Shown piece after piece: positions 63,611 to 64,000 of a stretch of 64,000 nt of DNA; within the stretch, counting starts at the first letter, position 1; each line of letters begins with the position of its first letter. Below the pieces are notes generated by a model. It saw nothing but the letters and a program-made list of their open reading frames with translations, made no database searches and was not told the origin of the DNA. Source of the DNA: Ichthyophis bannanicus (Eukaryota > Chordata > Amphibia > Gymnophiona > Ichthyophiidae); NCBI GenBank assembly GCA_033557465.1, contig CM066033.1, positions 588,410,438 to 588,474,437 of the forward strand. The letters run 5' to 3'. The translations under genes and the position numbers were made by a program.

Positions 63611-64000
63611 AAACCTTCAATACAATCATCAATCCCAACCAGTGAAAGATAACCTTTCAGCATCTAGGAAACCCTCTACCAGGCGTTCCTATGCTAACAA
63701 ATGGAAACCATTTTCCATTTGGTGTGCTCAGCAGGGTCTTGACCCTCTGGCACTTCCTTGAATTCTCTTCTTGATTATCTCCTGCATCTCTCCAATGCAG
63801 GCCTCAAGACGAATTCGGTAAGAGTCCATTTAAGTGCTATTGCAGCATCCTTGAAACATATAAATGGACAACCTATCTCCTCTCATCCTCTTGTTGCAAG
63901 ATTCATGAGAGGCCTGACTCTCACTAAACCTCCCATCAGACCACCCCCGGTCGCATGGGATTTGAATCTAGTGCTCGGTCAACTTAATGAAGCCACCTTT
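63610..64000 (+). pseudogene. DIRS copy G tyrosine recombinase, N-terminal part
   Basis: SASRKPSTRRSYANKWKPFS and IWCAQQGLDPLALP (stop at 63760), then in another frame LLDYLLHLSNAGLKTNSVRV and HLSAIAASLKHI, and a WDLNLVLGQLNEATF block at the right edge. This is the core-binding part; the catalytic half lies beyond the window. Confidence 0.82.

Larger units (their letters stand above)
59554..64000 (+). mobile_element. DIRS retrotransposon copy G (diverged, runs off the window)
   Basis: The left terminus is ctccaggaacaagcaggaat at 59554, inside the Tc1 element. It has the same plan as copies A-C, but proteins diverge strongly (for example LYMGMFLEELAKKVRHFAPF in gag), so this is a separate subfamily. 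Gag, RT, RNase H, methyltransferase-like region and the start of the recombinase lie in the window; the right end and ICR are beyond it. Confidence 0.88.

Overview
This 64 kb window looks like repeat-rich chromosomal DNA from a vertebrate, most likely an amphibian and perhaps a caecilian. That guess rests on the mixture of recent DIRS tyrosine-recombinase retrotransposons, CR1/L3, L2 and RTE (BovB-like) LINEs, hAT and Tc1 DNA transposons and a gypsy element. The species is inferred from this repeat mix and from memory of similar genomes; it is not proven here. I find no host protein-coding exon, tRNA, rRNA or CRISPR. Nearly everything recognisable is a transposable element (TE), and most element genes carry frameshifts or stops.

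Layout. 1-4195: a CR1/L3-type LINE split by a 2.1 kb hAT-like element (1102-3248) with a perfect 8-bp target duplication. 4313-9480: a patchwork of DIRS, LINE, L2 and RTE fragments plus a foldback element. 9487-29056: a deep nest. An antisense RTE fragment is split by a hAT-like element (9543-11679) and by DIRS copy E (11724-28629). Copy E is split by an antisense CR1 (12981-20645), which is itself split by the near-complete DIRS copy A (14666-20425). Copy E is split again by an antisense RTE (22861-26705) that carries a probable solo LTR. 29057-30878: LINE scraps, a foldback element and a possible DIRS-like gag remnant. 30879-36559: DIRS copy B. 36737-38670: a second, inverted copy of the first hAT-like element. 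39083-40030: an L1/Tx1-like ORF1 remnant. 40702-45329: DIRS copy C, which has lost its recombinase.

45552-48404 and 55541-58373 are two copies of a terminal-inverted-repeat DNA transposon. It encodes a protein of roughly 575 residues with Cys-rich N-terminal motifs and a putative DDE core that I cannot place in a named superfamily. Between them, 48708-54451 is a gypsy element with two LTRs of about 1.32 kb, a SCAN-like gag, a protease remnant and an integrase, but no reverse transcriptase. 54548-54999 is a palindromic hAT-like MITE. 58479-59553 is a Tc1 remnant, and a more diverged DIRS (copy G) runs from 59554 past the end of the window.

How the parts work. The DIRS elements share one plan: inverted terminal repeats, gag with a Cys/His N-terminus, an overlapping ORF with reverse transcriptase, RNase H and a methyltransferase-like segment, then a tyrosine recombinase in another frame. 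An internal complementary region matches the joined ends and fits a circular DNA intermediate. The LINEs, DNA transposons and gypsy element are passengers of separate origin, and their nesting gives a relative order of insertion.
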